NCBI GenBank assembly: GCA_013393415.1
Contig: JABXHI010000014.1
Span: 1 to 52,537 of the forward strand
Source: Micrococcaceae bacterium
GTDB lineage: Bacteria > Actinomycetota > Actinomycetes > Actinomycetales > Micrococcaceae
Direction: 5' to 3'
DNA: 52,537 bases
Shown here: piece after piece, positions 8,873 through 21,358 of the stretch
How the letters are laid out: each line of letters opens with the position of its first letter
How positions within the stretch are numbered: position 1 is the first letter of the stretch
Position numbers and translations under genes: made by a program
The notes under the pieces: model-generated
The model's input: the letters and a program-made list of their open reading frames with translations, nothing else
Database searches by the model: none
Told to the model about the DNA's origin: nothing

Positions 8873-9337
8873 ATGGATGCAGTCTCGCAAAGGTCAACAC
8901 TTGTCCACGACACCGTTCGCCTCGAACAACTGGTCGTGGCACCGCTGTCGGCCGTCTGGCAGGCCTATGCCGAGACGGCCGTGCGAAGCCAGTGGTCCGT
9001 GCCCGCGGGCCAATCCATGGTCTTTGACGCAGACGACTTCCACGCGGGAGGGCGTGCCCGTTATCGCTGTGGTACGCCCGGATCGATGGAGTTTTATGGC
9101 GTCATCGAGTATCACTTCATCGAGCCCGAAGACACGATCGTGTATACCGAAACGGTTCGCATCGGTGAACAACTCTTGGCTAGCAGTCTGGTCTCCTGGG
9201 AATTCATCCAGGAAGTCGACGGTATCTGTGTGGTCGTCACGGATCAGACCACGTCATATGTGGGACGAGAAATGATTGACGACAGTCGCAACGGCCACAC
9301 CATCGCCCTCGAGCAGCTCGTGAGTTTCCTCGAGTAG
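8873..9337 (+). CDS. SRPBCC (AHSA1/START-like) domain protein
   Basis: A 154-residue protein with the SRPBCC ligand-binding fold of the Aha1/START-like group. Family-like features are the opening strand TVRLEQLVVAPLSAVWQAYAE, the W of RSQWSVPAG, GGRARYRCGTPG, and the C-terminal helix NGHTIALEQLVSFLE. Such proteins bind hydrophobic ligands or assist polyketide or stress functions; no ligand can be assigned. I chose ATG 8873 rather than the longer frame because a promoter-like pair ends 6 nt before it. Its stop codon directly abuts the stop codon of tgt on the other strand, with no gap. Confidence 0.78.
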   Translation: MDAVSQRSTLVHDTVRLEQLVVAPLSAVWQAYAETAVRSQWSVPAGQSMVFDADDFHAGGRARYRCGTPGSMEFYGVIEYHFIEPEDTIVYTETVRIGEQLLASSLVSWEFIQEVDGICVVVTDQTTSYVGREMIDDSRNGHTIALEQLVSFLE

Positions 9338-11759
<2,422 letters not shown>

Positions 11760-11766
<7 letters not shown>

Positions 11767-14700
11767 AAGCCCTCTGGTTCAGGTTGCACCGGCGGGGCCG
11801 CATCGGCAGTCGTCGAGGGTTCGTCCCCGTTTGTGGTCGGAGACTGTTGTTCATCGGCCGTGTCGGTCTGGACTTGGCTGGCTTTGTTGACCGCACCGTT
11901 TCGTGTCGACTGAGGAGCGCTACCGGGCGCATCTGCGGTGACCAACGAGACACGCGATTTTCGGGCGTCTTCGATACTGATCACCGCGGTGCCATCAATG
12001 TATTGATCGAGTGTTTCCAACAGTTTCAACGGCGTTGCTAGCACCATGTGGAAGCCAAATTCCTGGAAGATATCCATCGCCAACCTCGTAAACCGACTGT
12101 CGGCTTTATCGAAGGCCTCATCCATCATGACCGTAGCAAAACCGGGCACATCAGCATCCACACCGGCTAGTTGATAACGCAGCGCTGCCGCCAGGCAGAA
12201 TGTCACGAGTTTTTGTTGTTGTCCGCCTGACAACCCGTCGGATGAATCGAATGCATCAACTTCGGTTCCAACCCCGTCGGTTTCTTTAGCCCGGAAACGC
12301 ACATGGTACCGGGTGTCGAGCACCTGTCGTTCCCAGGTCACATCAGCTGGTTCAGATGAGCCGATCTTCTGCATGATGCCGTTCATGATGTGGAAGCGTG
12401 ACTCTGCCGAGTCGCGGTCCTGTTCTGCCCATGAACCCGACGAAATCTCGTGCAGGTCCGCTAGGAACTCGCGGGCCTTCTCGTTTTGGTTATTGAGCAC
12501 CACGATGTTCAAATAGGTATTTGGATTGAATTCTGAGCGCGCTAAGGATTCGTTAATCGGCGCGATACGGTCCTGGACCCGACCCAAGTTGCCACGAATC
12601 TCGCTGGCCAGGTTTGCGACGTTATTGCGCGACTGTGTTTGCAACAGGTCAAAGAAGCGGTCCTCAAAGCGGGGCAGTCCATCAGAAATAATGTTCTCCA
12701 GCAGGCGTTGATACCCGGCACGGTCGTCGATAAAGACCGATAAGTTCGCGGCAACGGCTTCCCAACGGGTTCGAAACTCTTGGGCGAGACCTTGGAATTT
12801 CGAAGCTGCATCAGAGGCAGCGCGTTCGAGTTCGTGCTGCTGTTTATGCAATCGCGTCGATACTTGACGCGAAACCCGATCGACCTTCTCGTGGCTCAGG
12901 CGTCGTGTTTCAGAGACCTCCAAGAACAGTGCGTCGAGTTCGGCCGTGAGATCGTCTGCGACCTCAAGTGACTGCACTTGGGTGTCCAACTCATCCAGTG
13001 CTTCCTCTAACGAGCTGACACGGTTTTCTGAGGCGATACGGGTCTGGAGTTTCTCCTCGTACGCTTTCTCAGTGGCCGTCTTTTTCGAAGCCGCTTCGGT
13101 CAAGCGCCGTTGCGCCTCCAACAGATCACTGTTTGACGATTGCAAATCGACGAGCTTTGTTTGTAACTCATCGAGCCGCATCTCCGCGGTGACGACATCG
13201 ATGGCCTCCCAACGCAGTGTTTCGATATCTTCCAGCAAGTGCAACCGCAACTGTTCATGGTTCTGACGCTGCACAATTTTCTCGAGCCGTTGTTCTAGCT
13301 GCTCATCTTGTGCTGTGAGCTCTTGGAGCTGCTCGGAGAAACTGTCATATTTTTCGTTGTTACTAAACCCCATGACCCAATGGGTTGGGTCATTGACCTT
13401 GTGCCGGTCATCTTTTTCATAGCGATTGACACCACGACGCACCTGACCGGCTCGTGTCACAGCCCGCTGATAGTTGCCAAATTCACTGGCTTTTTCGACC
13501 GCCTGGTAATCAAAACGATGGGTCAGTTCCGCATAGATCCAGGGCTGCATCGCATGGTCGGCCACCGCCACACGGTTCACGACGGACTCTGGATACTGAA
13601 GACGCTTAGGCTGTGGATCCGACGACGGCACGACCTGGGAGACTAACCGCGTGCCAAGATGCTGGCTATCAACGGCCTCCAACACTTTGGTTGCGTGTGC
13701 TTGCGGAATGAGCAGCGTTGTTGAGAATGGACGCAGGACGCGTTCGATGGCGCCGGTCCAGTCTCGGTAGTCGTGCCGAACTTCCATCAACTCACCGGCA
13801 AATGGCAATGTCTGTTCCGGCAGGCCAGCCGCCTGTGTAATGATCTGGCGTGCCCGTTGGAGCGGCAGCGACATATTGGACTGCGAAGCCTGTAGTGATT
13901 TGAGCTCGGCCTGCAATGCCTTGCGGGAGTCTTCGTTGTGACCGCGTTGTTTGGTGACGTCATACAGCTGGTGTTGGAGTTCTTCACGACGTGTGGTCGC
14001 ATTCGCCGCATCTTGAGCTGCTTGGGCTCGCAATTCATCAAAATCACGTCGCTTATATGGCAGTTCAATGCTGACGCGCAACAGGCGCTGCTGGAGATCG
14101 TTTCGTGTTTGTTGGGTGGCTGCCACCTGGTCTTGTTGTGCTGCAACACGATCGTCCAACGTTTGCAGAGCCCCGCCACCCGCGGCCAACAACTCCTGAT
14201 TGGCGATCGTATGGTCGTCAGTCGCATCTCTGCGACGTTGCTCTGCGGTTTCAAACGCGTCGCGGTGTTCCGCTAACTTCAACCGAGCATGTTCGACTTC
14301 TTTGGTGATCAGATCATGTTTGGTCAGCGCCGTGTAGTCGTCAATGCCAGAGACCAAATATTCTGTGCGTTGAATTCTGGACTGCGCAGCCTCGTAGGCT
14401 TCGGCGGGTTCACGAAGTTGTTGGAGCACATCGCGTTGTTCACGAGCATCAACGACGGTGCTGTGTGCTTGCGATAATTCCTGGAACTGTTCTCGAGCAG
14501 TCCGGGCGAGCTGGAAGGTTTTTGGCTCGTCCAACATGAAGGAACGAAACAGGTCATCGAGATTGCCCAAGGACTTGGCGGATTGGGTTCGATGCAGCAG
14601 CTTGAGCGCGTTATCGCCGGAGATCTTCAGAATGCGTTTGAAACGATTCGAAAATGTGGAGTGCCGATCGGTGATCAGCTCAGCTTCGGCAACGTCACGT

Positions 14701-15233
14701 TTGAGCTGTCGCACATTGATGCCAGCATCAATGAACTGCGCGAACTCGGTGAGTTTTCGGTCGTCCCGTAGGATGATCGATTGCTCTTGGACATCAGCGT
14801 TCTGCATGGCGCCGCGGCGCAGGTAGTAGAGCTTAATCAACACGATGGGGGCAGCATCGGTGCCATTGGAAAAACTCAGTTTGACCGCGGAATACGTCGC
14901 TTGTTCTCGCAGATATGTGCTGACGACTTCACCGGTCTCAACATCGGTGGCCCGACGATACGCGCCGCGCACGTACGAGACGAGACTGCGCGCATGCGGC
15001 CCACGAGCAGCCCCTGCCTGGGCAGCAGCATTGAACCGGATCTCACCGCGCGGCACCAACACAGACGAGACCGCATCTAACAGTGACGACTTGCCGGAAC
15101 CCGAAGGACCGGTGATAAGAAATCCCTGTCGGGTAATGGGAATTTCCCAATGATTCTGGAAGGTACCCCAGTTGAGCACTTCAATTTTATTCATGCGCCA
15201 TTGGTCGGGGAAGATCGTGGATTGTGTGGTCAT
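11760..15233 (-). CDS. jetC: Wadjet SMC-like ATPase JetC
   Basis: SMC/MukB-like ATPase (COG4913 type) that extrudes DNA loops in the Wadjet complex. The 1157-residue protein has Walker A GPSGSGKS at residues 42-49, two long charged coiled-coil arms between about 240 and 850, the ABC signature DGLSGGQQQ near 999-1007, and Walker B VMMDEAF with the Asp-Glu pair near 1038-1039. The last 50 or so residues (after VSLVTADAPG) are a low-complexity Gln/Thr/Pro-rich tail that may be dispensable. Its ATG overlaps the jetB stop as ATGA. The length fits type I JetC. Confidence 0.95.
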
Positions 15234-15904
15234 TGATCATCTTCCTCGTCGTCGTTGGCTTCATCTTCGAATGGAAGCTGCTCGGTGAGGATCTTGTCGT
15301 ACTCGCGCCGAATAGCGGTGATTTCTTCTGCCCCAAAGATCACCGCAAGCACCGGTGAGATCTCGAATCGGCCCGGGGTAGTCGTTTCATAGAGGATGCC
15401 CAGATCCGTGAACTTGTTCCATGCCGAACGGATACGGTTCTCAAATTGTGCCGGGTCGGTCCCACCCACACCTTCGAAGACCGCTAACTGTTCTATCGTC
15501 TCGCCTTCGTCTACGACTGCACGAGCTTGTTCGGCATCTTGCATCAGCCGTTGCCGCAAATGCAATAACAATATTGTTTGGATATGGGTCAAATTCTGTG
15601 CCCGTACTACCCTCGGAGCGTCCACTTCGTCGACGTTTCGTACAAACGCCACTTCGCGTTCATGATCCACCACCAGCGTGAGAAACAGGTCAGCTAACCG
15701 TGAGCGGATCATGGTTTCGTCGACCAGAATTCGGGTCCACAGTTTGCTATGTCGGTCCGCCGAAATATATGGGCCACGCAGCAATTGCAGCAGAGCGCGG
15801 CGTGATTGTTCATGCAGCGTGCCGGTATCGGTCTCCCATAGTCGTCCGTCGTCGGGTGTTTCCGGCTCAGGGACGAGAGGGTCGGGGAATGCATTCTCGG
15901 TCAC
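15230..15904 (-). CDS. jetB: Wadjet kleisin-associated subunit JetB (DUF4194)
   Basis: KITE-like dimer subunit of the Wadjet condensin (MukE-like, DUF4194), 224 residues. Typical features are RRALLQLLRGPYISADRHSKLW, a winged-helix region around DETMIRSRLADLFLTLVVD, and the closing FEISPVLAVIFGAEEI before a very acidic C-terminus (FEDEANDDEEDDQ). I start it at GTG 15902-15904, because it overlaps the jetA stop as GTGA and AAAGGA lies 7 nt upstream; the longer frame adds an implausible basic leader. It would bridge JetA and JetC. Confidence 0.92.
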   Translation of the reverse strand: MTENAFPDPLVPEPETPDDGRLWETDTGTLHEQSRRALLQLLRGPYISADRHSKLWTRILVDETMIRSRLADLFLTLVVDHEREVAFVRNVDEVDAPRVVRAQNLTHIQTILLLHLRQRLMQDAEQARAVVDEGETIEQLAVFEGVGGTDPAQFENRIRSAWNKFTDLGILYETTTPGRFEISPVLAVIFGAEEITAIRREYDKILTEQLPFEDEANDDEEDDQ

Positions 15905-17346
15905 TGCGGAATCCTTTCGGTAAACAGAAACGTTTCGATGTGACCGCTGCGGCCATCCCACGCTACGGCTTCCGTATTGCCTGCCAGCCATTTGCCATGT
16001 TCTTGGCCCAAGACGACGAGTCCGACGACTGAAGCGATGCCTTGCGTCGCCGGAAAATCTGACAGGACTTCACCGATGGTGGCGGTCCCATGTTCGGTGA
16101 TCATGGTATTGACGTTTGTCTCGAGTTCGGTCATATCGATATCCATGGTGCGCGCCAGCTGTTGGATTTCTTCTAACGAGACGATACCCGTCGAATTTTC
16201 TTCTAGCGACGTCTCGACGCGGTAGTCACCAGGATTTTTGAGCCGTAGCGACGAGATTGATGAGATCTGGGGCAGCCGAGATAGCTGGAACTCCACATCG
16301 AATTCGGTGGTGGCACGCACGACCTCCGACGCTCGCATCGCGTCTTTCAGCGCGGCCCGTAACTCGCGGTTGAGTCGGCGTTCTTCGGTCAGGCGCTGTG
16401 TTTGAACAAAGCGACGAAGGCTCCGGCTAAAGGACGTGAGAATTTGGTGCACCTCGGTGGACCGCTCTTGAAGGACCGGCAGCATCCCGCGCAGGGCACG
16501 CATTTGCGGCGGTGGCAGGTGTTCCGCGAAGTCGCGTTCGGTGATCGTTTGGATGGCATCTTCGAATTCCATGCCGCGTTCTGGGTCCAAGAGTAACGCA
16601 TAGAACCCGTAGAACGATCGCCCAGCATCGGAATCCGCCAGGATATCGACACCACGAAAGATATCTTCTAGAACGGCTGAGCGTGCGTCATCCGAGTCGA
16701 TGAGTTTTTCGCGTAAATCATGGTTGAGACCTTCGACTTCTTGGCGTACACGACCAAAGTCGGAGGGCACCTCGGTGACCAAGTTGAGGATTTCGGCGAC
16801 GCGTTCGGTGGCTTTCTCCTGATCGAGGACGTCAATCTCACCTTCGGAAAGACGCTGAATCTCTTCTTCGATGCGCGCTTTGTCTGCTTCGAGGGTGGCC
16901 AGCCGTGACGTGATGTCCGGGTCGGTATCGACCACTAACTTCGACATGAGATTCTGGATGGTCGCTAAGCGTGATTCCGTCACGGTCCGGCGTGGCGTGT
17001 GTAATTCGTCAACGAACTGCATGGCTGCCAAGGCACCGGGGGAGAGTTCGAAGGTTTCTTCGCGCTGCTCGGTGCTGGGGCGTCTGATCAGAATACCGGA
17101 GCGGCGCCAGTCAGAGACATATTCCTGGGCAGTGCGTGGAAGTTCAAAACCTTCTGACCGGAGTTCTTCGAGATCCTCTGTGACCTGCTCAAACAGTTCG
17201 GGCGCAGGGACTTGCCGCTGTTCGCCCGCGAGTCGTTGTTCCAGGATTGCCAGGACGATGTGCGCGTTTTGAGCACGCAAAATGGCCCAGGCTGCATGGG
17301 TGTCAGCAATGCGTTGATGGGCAAACGCCCGGCGGACCAAACTCAT
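15901..17346 (-). CDS. jetA: Wadjet kleisin subunit JetA (DUF3375)
   Basis: Kleisin subunit (MukF-like, DUF3375) of Wadjet, 481 residues. The N-terminus (VRRAFAHQRIADTHAAWAIL) and the helical middle (LATLEADKARIEEEIQRLSEGEIDVLD) are characteristic; the C-terminal winged-helix part reads QGIASVVGLVVLGQEHGKW. I start it at ATG 17344-17346. The ribosome site GGTGAG, about 5 nt upstream, is built from the stop region of the ferredoxin reductase gene, leaving only 4 nt between the genes. The longer frame with 22 extra residues would overlap that gene. The tight spacing suggests transcription together with the redox genes. Confidence 0.93.
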   Translation of the reverse strand: MSLVRRAFAHQRIADTHAAWAILRAQNAHIVLAILEQRLAGEQRQVPAPELFEQVTEDLEELRSEGFELPRTAQEYVSDWRRSGILIRRPSTEQREETFELSPGALAAMQFVDELHTPRRTVTESRLATIQNLMSKLVVDTDPDITSRLATLEADKARIEEEIQRLSEGEIDVLDQEKATERVAEILNLVTEVPSDFGRVRQEVEGLNHDLREKLIDSDDARSAVLEDIFRGVDILADSDAGRSFYGFYALLLDPERGMEFEDAIQTITERDFAEHLPPPQMRALRGMLPVLQERSTEVHQILTSFSRSLRRFVQTQRLTEERRLNRELRAALKDAMRASEVVRATTEFDVEFQLSRLPQISSISSLRLKNPGDYRVETSLEENSTGIVSLEEIQQLARTMDIDMTELETNVNTMITEHGTATIGEVLSDFPATQGIASVVGLVVLGQEHGKWLAGNTEAVAWDGRSGHIETFLFTERIPQ

Positions 17347-17350
17347 ATGC

Positions 17351-18481
17351 TCACCGCAACAGTTGACGAAGCGACATCTCAACATCGGCCAGTTGGTCTG
17401 GGTCGACGGCAATTCCGCGAGTGATCATCCGTGTGGCTGCTCGAATCACCTTTCGATCGTCGACGGCGGCCGCCCCGATGAGCTGGTCTCCATCGACCAC
17501 AAAGATGACGTTGTCACCGCGGTGGACGAGCTGTTCGTGAGCCTGCGGGATGACGCGACCGACTGCCTGGGCGTCATGGCCAAACTGGTCGGACCATACC
17601 CACTGCGGAGTTGGGGCATCGGGCTGAGTACCCATGATGGTATGTACCACCCGGGCTGCGGAGGCCCGCCCGTGATCCCAATGATCCTGGCGGGACTGAC
17701 CGTGTTTGCGGCAGACGTCCCCGATGGCATACACCCCGGCGAGCGATGTGCGGTAGCCGTCGTCAACGACGATCCCGTCATCAATGCTCACTCCGGAGCC
17801 TTCGGCAACTGTGACGGCGGGTTCAACACCGACCGCGGCGATGACAATATCAAAATGGTCGAGGTTTTCGCTCACGGTGAGCCGGCGGGGGACGACCTCA
17901 ACCTGTTCCGTCATCGTGGTGTATAAAACGTCGGCAAGCTCTCCAAAAATCTGGGTCGCCGGCACCTGGGGAGTAAACGCGGTGACGTTAGCCCCAAGAT
18001 GTTTGGCCGATGTCGCCAGCTCGGGTGCAAGTAACCCGCTCCCGGCAATTGCCACTGATGTGCCGGGCCGCAATGCGTCGCGTAGCGCGTCGGCATCGGC
18101 TAGCGACCGCAGCGTATACACCGGTTTGTCGAGTTCCAGGGTTTTCGGCACGGCTCCCGTTGCGATGACCACCTCATCCGCTTCGACCTGCTCCGTGAGC
18201 GTCTCGACGACCAGACGACTGCTGCCGTGAGCTGGTCGCTGGTTCAATCGTAGGACCGTATCTTGTATCCAGGTGACTGCATTGTCGACGAACCATTGGT
18301 CCGGGGCAAGTGCCAGTTCGACGTCGTCACCCACCAAATATTCGGTGGACAGTGGTGGACGGTCCAGCGCGGTCTCGTGCGGGTCAATGATCGTCACGCC
18401 CCCGGTGTATCCGGCGTCGCGCAGGCCCGCGGCCACGGAGAATCCGGCCACTGAGCCTCCGATAATGACGGTGTTAGGCAT
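17351..18481 (-). CDS. FAD/NAD(P)-dependent ferredoxin reductase
   Basis: Pyridine-nucleotide-disulfide oxidoreductase family flavoprotein, 376 residues, of the kind that reduces a [2Fe-2S] ferredoxin for a Rieske oxygenase or P450. It has the FAD-binding GGSVAG (residues 8-13), the conserved RPPLSTEYL after the second strand, the NAD(P) site IAGSGLLAPELA, and the second FAD motif GVYAIGDVC. It overlaps the Rieske ferredoxin gene by 8 nt, so the two form a translationally coupled electron-transfer pair. No terminal oxygenase lies in the window. jetA follows after 4 nt. Confidence 0.92.
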   Translation of the reverse strand: MPNTVIIGGSVAGFSVAAGLRDAGYTGGVTIIDPHETALDRPPLSTEYLVGDDVELALAPDQWFVDNAVTWIQDTVLRLNQRPAHGSSRLVVETLTEQVEADEVVIATGAVPKTLELDKPVYTLRSLADADALRDALRPGTSVAIAGSGLLAPELATSAKHLGANVTAFTPQVPATQIFGELADVLYTTMTEQVEVVPRRLTVSENLDHFDIVIAAVGVEPAVTVAEGSGVSIDDGIVVDDGYRTSLAGVYAIGDVCRKHGQSRQDHWDHGRASAARVVHTIMGTQPDAPTPQWVWSDQFGHDAQAVGRVIPQAHEQLVHRGDNVIFVVDGDQLIGAAAVDDRKVIRAATRMITRGIAVDPDQLADVEMSLRQLLR

Positions 18482-18800
18482 CGGTTCCCGGGGTCAACAT
18501 GACACGACCGTCGACGACCTCTACCTTGTGCGTTGGTGCATCCTGAGTGGCAGGTAGGTTCAGTACCTTGCCGTTGGCCAGGCAAAAACTCGACGCGTGT
18601 TTCGGGCATTCGACGGTTTCGTCTTCGACCCAGCCTTCGGAAAGCGAGTAGTTGCCGTGGGTGCAGCGGTCATTGAGTGCGTAGATGCCTTCATCGGTGC
18701 GAAATACCGCGATCGGTTCGCCACCGGTCACATCGTGGCCGATATAGACGCCTTCTTCGATGGGGAAATCTTCCGGTGCACCAATATCGATGCTAGTCAT
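18474..18800 (-). CDS. Rieske [2Fe-2S] ferredoxin
   Basis: Small soluble Rieske ferredoxin of 108 residues. Both cluster motifs are present: CTHGN with Cys46 and His48, and CPKHASSF with Cys65 and His68. The length and absence of a membrane anchor match the ferredoxin component of multicomponent oxygenases or the NirD family. It starts at ATG 18800 with GGAGGT about 5 nt upstream, 19 nt after the NUDIX-like gene, and overlaps the reductase gene by 8 nt. It presumably passes electrons from the reductase to an unknown acceptor encoded elsewhere. Confidence 0.93.
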   Translation of the reverse strand: MTSIDIGAPEDFPIEEGVYIGHDVTGGEPIAVFRTDEGIYALNDRCTHGNYSLSEGWVEDETVECPKHASSFCLANGKVLNLPATQDAPTHKVEVVDGRVMLTPGTDA

Positions 18801-18819
18801 AGCTACCTCCTGTCATAGG

Positions 18820-19359
18820 TTAGACGCCCCAGTTTGCCCAGGCCATCGCCTGGGTCACAAGTTTTCCGCGACCGCCTTCAAAATCTTGTTGCACATCGGT
18901 AGACAGTGCTTCGTCCGGGGTCAACCAGGCGACCTGCAGGGCGTCTTGGCGTGGTTCGGTGTCACCGCGAACCGGCACAACGTAGCACAGCGCGACGGCG
19001 TGTTGGCGTTCGTCAGTGAGGCCTGACGTCGAACCGTACGGGAAATACTCGGCCACTGTAAAGGGTGTCAGCGTCATGGGTAGTTGCGGCATCGCCAGCG
19101 GGCCCAAATCCTTTTCTAGGTGACGCATCAGGGCATCGCGAATGGGTTGCATGTATTGCACACGGCCGGAGATAAAGGTGTAGCGGAATGTCCCGGACGC
19201 ATCGGCCCGGTACAACAGTCCAACTTCTACGACGCGGCCATGTTCATCGAGGCGCACAGGGATTGCTTCTACATAGACCATCGGCAACCGTGCGCGGGCC
19301 GCGGCCAATTCCGTTTCATCTAGCCACCCGGGATTCGGGTCTGGAGTTCGAACCGTCAT
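18820..19359 (-). CDS. NUDIX-fold family protein (DUF4916-like)
   Basis: About 179 residues resembling actinobacterial NUDIX-fold proteins annotated DUF4916. Recognisable parts are VYVEAIPVRLDEHGRVVEVGLLYR, FISGRVQYMQPIRDALMRHLEKDLG in the place of the NUDIX box, and LQVAWLTPDEAL near the end. The standard GX5EX7REUXEEXGU box is not intact, so hydrolase activity is uncertain. The start may be ATG 19359 or the GTG at 19368; GGAGG lies too close to the ATG to decide. It opens the minus-strand run leading into the Rieske, reductase and Wadjet genes, and is divergent from the small gene at 19390 with about 30 bp between start codons. Confidence 0.7.
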   Translation of the reverse strand: MTVRTPDPNPGWLDETELAAARARLPMVYVEAIPVRLDEHGRVVEVGLLYRADASGTFRYTFISGRVQYMQPIRDALMRHLEKDLGPLAMPQLPMTLTPFTVAEYFPYGSTSGLTDERQHAVALCYVVPVRGDTEPRQDALQVAWLTPDEALSTDVQQDFEGGRGKLVTQAMAWANWGV

Positions 19360-19376
19360 GGCCTCCACTCTACAAC

Positions 19377-19382
19377 TACAAT
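19377..19382 (+). promoter_or_regulatory. Candidate -10 box of the gene at 19390 (leaderless)
   Basis: TACAAT lies exactly 7 nt before ATG 19390 and there is no ribosome-binding site. A convincing -35 hexamer is not visible in the 30-bp divergent gap. Confidence 0.45.
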
Positions 19383-19389
19383 TGGGTCC

Positions 19390-19677
19390 ATGCCTTCATA
19401 CCGCGCGATCCTGCCCATAGGCGACGTTTATCCAGGTCACGGTCCAGAAGAGGTCATGGATTCGGCCGTTGCCGCAGTGTCATCGATTGCAACCGTCGAA
19501 CAGACAGACATTCAGATTTTGTCGAATGTCCCGCAAATCGTGGTGCGGTTTCATATTGCTGACGACGGAGATGCCCATCGTGTCAGCGCTGCCATGGGCG
19601 ACGCAGTGTCGGCCGTTGCGACGACTGGCCCGCCACGGCTATTACTGCGGCGCGGTGGCCGTTGGATCCCCATTTAG
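19390..19677 (+). CDS. Small conserved-looking protein of unknown function
   Basis: A 95-residue protein I do not recognise. It has an alternating strand-helix pattern (YRAILPIGDVYPG, then EEVMDSAVAAVSSIA, then QIVVRFHIADDGDAHRVSAAMGDAVSAV) suggesting a small alpha/beta or ferredoxin-like fold, and a basic C-terminus (LLLRRGGRWIPI). There is no signal peptide or membrane segment. Coding-like third-position GC and a -10 hexamer 7 nt before the ATG support it as real. It is divergent from the NUDIX-like gene and convergent with the large membrane protein gene. Confidence 0.65.
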   Translation: MPSYRAILPIGDVYPGHGPEEVMDSAVAAVSSIATVEQTDIQILSNVPQIVVRFHIADDGDAHRVSAAMGDAVSAVATTGPPRLLLRRGGRWIPI

Positions 19678-19690
19678 AGCCGCAGTCTAG

Positions 19691-21274
19691 CTAGCGGTCC
19701 TCAGCATCATCGGCATAGACGAGGTGCTCGATGGCCTGTTTCTCCGCGATCGAAATTTGATAGCGACGATTCTCGGTGGCGGCAAGCACAACGAATGATC
19801 CAAGCAGTGCGACACCGACCAGAATGAATGATGCGTCTTCACCAAACAGCCGGGTGCCGATGATCGCGGCCATCCCGAAACTGAACCCGATGGCAATCGA
19901 CATGCGGCCGCGACCGGTCAATGTCAGCCGGGACAATACTATGAGCAAGACCACTATGGCGAGGATGGCCCACACTGTTTCGGGTATCCAGAAGAGATCC
20001 AACACGTTCCACGACGCCATCGCGGTGAAGACGGTGGTGCCCGAAAAAATCAGCATCCAACCGGTAAAGGCGCCGATGGGCATATCGACGAGGAAGCGTT
20101 CCTTGGCGTTGCGTTCGGTGTACCTGTTCAAGCTGCCCACCGCACGAGCTAGTAACACGGTGGCAGCAATCGAGGTGATCACTTCGAGGCCGACGTCCTG
20201 GAAATGCGCCAGCAGTTTCGTGGCGGCCGCCAACAGCATCGCATTGGACACGTACCACGCGGTCGTGCGATTCCGGACGGCCGAATACTGCGACGGTGCC
20301 CACTGATACAGGGTGTATAACAGCATGGCGACCCACAACAACGGCCATGCCGCGACGTGCCAGAAGGCCATCGACATGAGCGAGGTTGAACCACCATAGA
20401 GTCCGTCGTGTGCTTCAGTCATCGACGGCCACGGTCCCAGCCAGCCCAGACTGAACAGCCCAACGACCACAAACAGTACCCAGCTGATACTCAGCGTGAT
20501 GCGACGAAACCCATCGAGCTGCTTCGGGTCTGGATTATCCGTGACCGGTTTACGAAACGGCAGCACGAAATCTTCGGCTTCCTCGCGTGCTTCATCGGTT
20601 GCCGATGGAGGCGGTGACGGGGTTTCCGCTTCGATCGAGCGTGCTTTGTTGACGATGCGATCCAGGCGCTGCCACTCGGGCAGGTTCTGCTGGGCGCGCT
20701 CGAACAGCTCCTCGTCGGAGAGGTACTCGTCGGGCTGTTGTAACATCGGCCGATTGTCCGGTCTCGGAATGTCATCGGACTCCAGGCGGCGTGCGGCTCG
20801 CAACAGGGCTTGAGTTTCGCGCTCTTGTTGACGACGACGTGCCTCGAGGGCCTGCTCGTATTCGAGTTCAGCCATCCGTTCCGATTCGCGTTCCCACTGC
20901 TCTTCCAACGCTTGGCGTGCTTCTTCCACTTCGGCGGCCAATTGTTGTGCGCGTGCTTCCGCGAGACGCGCTGCACGGCGATCATCCTGGAGTTTTTGCC
21001 AGCGGGCCTGAATGCGATCTGGTGTATTGGCTATCGCCTGCTCAATATCGTCCTGGGTCGGCCCACGAAATGAATCCAGCCACGCGTTGAACCGATCACG
21101 TAAGGTCCATTTTTCTTCCTTGGGTGCCTTAGTCGTCTTCCGCTCGGGCACCGGAACCGCTGAGACATCGGACTCGACGGTCTCATCAGCCTGTGGTTCA
21201 GCGGGGGCAGAAGGCTGGTCTTTCAGTCGTGATAACGCATCTGATGAATCTGACGAACTTTCGGTCACGTGCAC
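19691..21274 (-). CDS. Coiled-coil membrane protein with a possible TspO-like C-terminal domain
   Basis: A 527-residue protein in two parts. Residues 1-260 are soluble: a low-complexity acidic start, then a long Glu/Arg/Ala/Gln-rich helix (about 75-170, e.g. LAAEVEEARQALEEQWERE) predicted to form a coiled coil. From about 265 there are some eight transmembrane segments rich in Trp (WHVAAWPLLWVAMLLY, WMLIFSGTTVFTAM, WAILAIVVLLIVLSRL). The Trp-rich helix set and RFLVDMPIGAFTGWML recall TspO/MBR proteins, but this is a weak resemblance. No signal peptide is seen, so the coiled coil is probably cytoplasmic. It lies 84 nt after the pseudouridine synthase gene. Confidence 0.7.
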   Translation of the reverse strand: MHVTESSSDSSDALSRLKDQPSAPAEPQADETVESDVSAVPVPERKTTKAPKEEKWTLRDRFNAWLDSFRGPTQDDIEQAIANTPDRIQARWQKLQDDRRAARLAEARAQQLAAEVEEARQALEEQWERESERMAELEYEQALEARRRQQERETQALLRAARRLESDDIPRPDNRPMLQQPDEYLSDEELFERAQQNLPEWQRLDRIVNKARSIEAETPSPPPSATDEAREEAEDFVLPFRKPVTDNPDPKQLDGFRRITLSISWVLFVVVGLFSLGWLGPWPSMTEAHDGLYGGSTSLMSMAFWHVAAWPLLWVAMLLYTLYQWAPSQYSAVRNRTTAWYVSNAMLLAAATKLLAHFQDVGLEVITSIAATVLLARAVGSLNRYTERNAKERFLVDMPIGAFTGWMLIFSGTTVFTAMASWNVLDLFWIPETVWAILAIVVLLIVLSRLTLTGRGRMSIAIGFSFGMAAIIGTRLFGEDASFILVGVALLGSFVVLAATENRRYQISIAEKQAIEHLVYADDAEDR

Positions 21275-21358
21275 GCTCCTCCCACCGCCCGGTGTTGCCC
21301 ATTAAATAAGTCTGCCCATTTTACTGCCCGGGACACTAAATCAACGAGCTGACACGCT

